Origin: a virus
DNA length: 21,030 nucleotides
Strand: one strand, 5' to 3'
IMG/VR virus record: IMGVR_UViG_3300036770_007412
Coordinates: 1 to 21,030 of that record
Part shown: piece by piece, positions 20,836-21,030 of the stretch
Numbering within the stretch: position 1 is the first letter of the stretch
Layout of the letters: every line of letters begins with the position of its first letter
Translations under genes and position numbers: made by a program
The notes under the pieces: generated by a model
The model's database searches: none
Seen by the model: only the letters and a program-made list of their open reading frames with translations
Told to the model about the DNA's origin: nothing

Positions 20836-21030
20836 CTTCTTTGATCCAAATATTCTGATTTTTACCTCGGGTGATAAAAACAGAAGGATCAATGATCACT
20901 GAGTTATTTAGCCCGTCTATTACAGGAACGCTGTCTAAGTCGTCGAGTAACAACGCCACTGGATCTGTTCCTTTACGAAAAACGTCTTCTCTTTCAACTT
21001 CAAATTCCCAGAACCAATAGGTAGCATGCC
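20831..21030 (-). CDS. C-terminal part of an unknown protein (runs off the window edge)
   Basis: An open frame of 65 codons enters from beyond base 21030 and ends at TAA (20833-20831). The visible part reads HATYWFWEFEVEREDVFRKG, then DPVALLLDDLDSVPVIDGLN and a beta-rich tail with VFITRGKNQNIWIKEV. It has no stop in the frame and a normal residue mix, so it is very likely coding. No family is recognised. Confidence 0.65.
   Translation of the reverse strand, partial: HATYWFWEFEVEREDVFRKGTDPVALLLDDLDSVPVIDGLNNSVIIDPSVFITRGKNQNIWIKEV

Noticed and set aside
1-21030. CRISPR arrays, insertion sequences, integrase or attachment sites
   Set aside because: No regular spaced repeats, transposase or recombinase motifs, or long flanking direct repeats were seen.

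Overview
The window reads as part of the genome of a large tailed phage of the T4-like (myovirus) kind, most likely from an aquatic alphaproteobacterial or similar host. All genes lie on the minus strand, are packed with ATGA or TAATG stop/start overlaps, and mix virion genes (a PAAR spike tip, a beta-helix tail fibre, a 623-aa structural candidate) with phage-borne metabolic genes (class Ia ribonucleotide reductase, glutaredoxin, GMP reductase). Exact T4-type late promoter boxes (TATAAATA) sit in front of virion-like genes. The host clue is a permuted two-piece tmRNA gene, an architecture known from alphaproteobacteria, cyanobacteria and some betaproteobacteria. The host itself cannot be read from the window.

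Layout from high to low coordinates, the direction of transcription. 21030-17761: a partial unknown gene, a coiled-coil/TM protein, an unknown 144-aa protein, three small acidic or helical proteins under a late promoter, and a PD-(D/E)XK nuclease. 17735-15389: the tail fibre/spike and a conserved unknown protein. 15392-10902: nrdA, a small ORF, nrdB, a 55-aa ORF, a glycine-zipper envelope protein and glutaredoxin. 10912-7482: an SM-like-looking small protein, the PAAR protein, the 623-aa structural candidate, a DUF454 membrane protein and two unknowns. 7480-6980: the permuted tmRNA, with a 57-aa membrane-protein ORF filling the spacer between its two pieces, closed by a strong terminator. 6981-5699: a sigma70-like promoter, ahpC and ahpD, and a terminator. 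5688-4029: small unknown genes, a SleB-type cell-wall hydrolase and a candidate holin. 4013-1: a consensus sigma70 promoter, an LPP20-like lipoprotein, a large membrane coiled-coil protein, an unknown protein, ribosomal protein bS21, a DEDDh exonuclease and the start of guaC.

The distinctive theme is control of host translation and redox state. bS21 and a complete tmRNA would let the phage alter ribosome composition and rescue. NrdA/NrdB/glutaredoxin and GuaC feed nucleotide pools. AhpC/AhpD form a self-contained peroxide-removal pair whose catalytic residues match the mycobacterial-type system. The most novel single item is the tmRNA locus: a permuted phage tmRNA with an unusually long tag (28 aa, with a second AND...ALAA unit inside it) and a membrane-protein ORF nested in its intervening segment.
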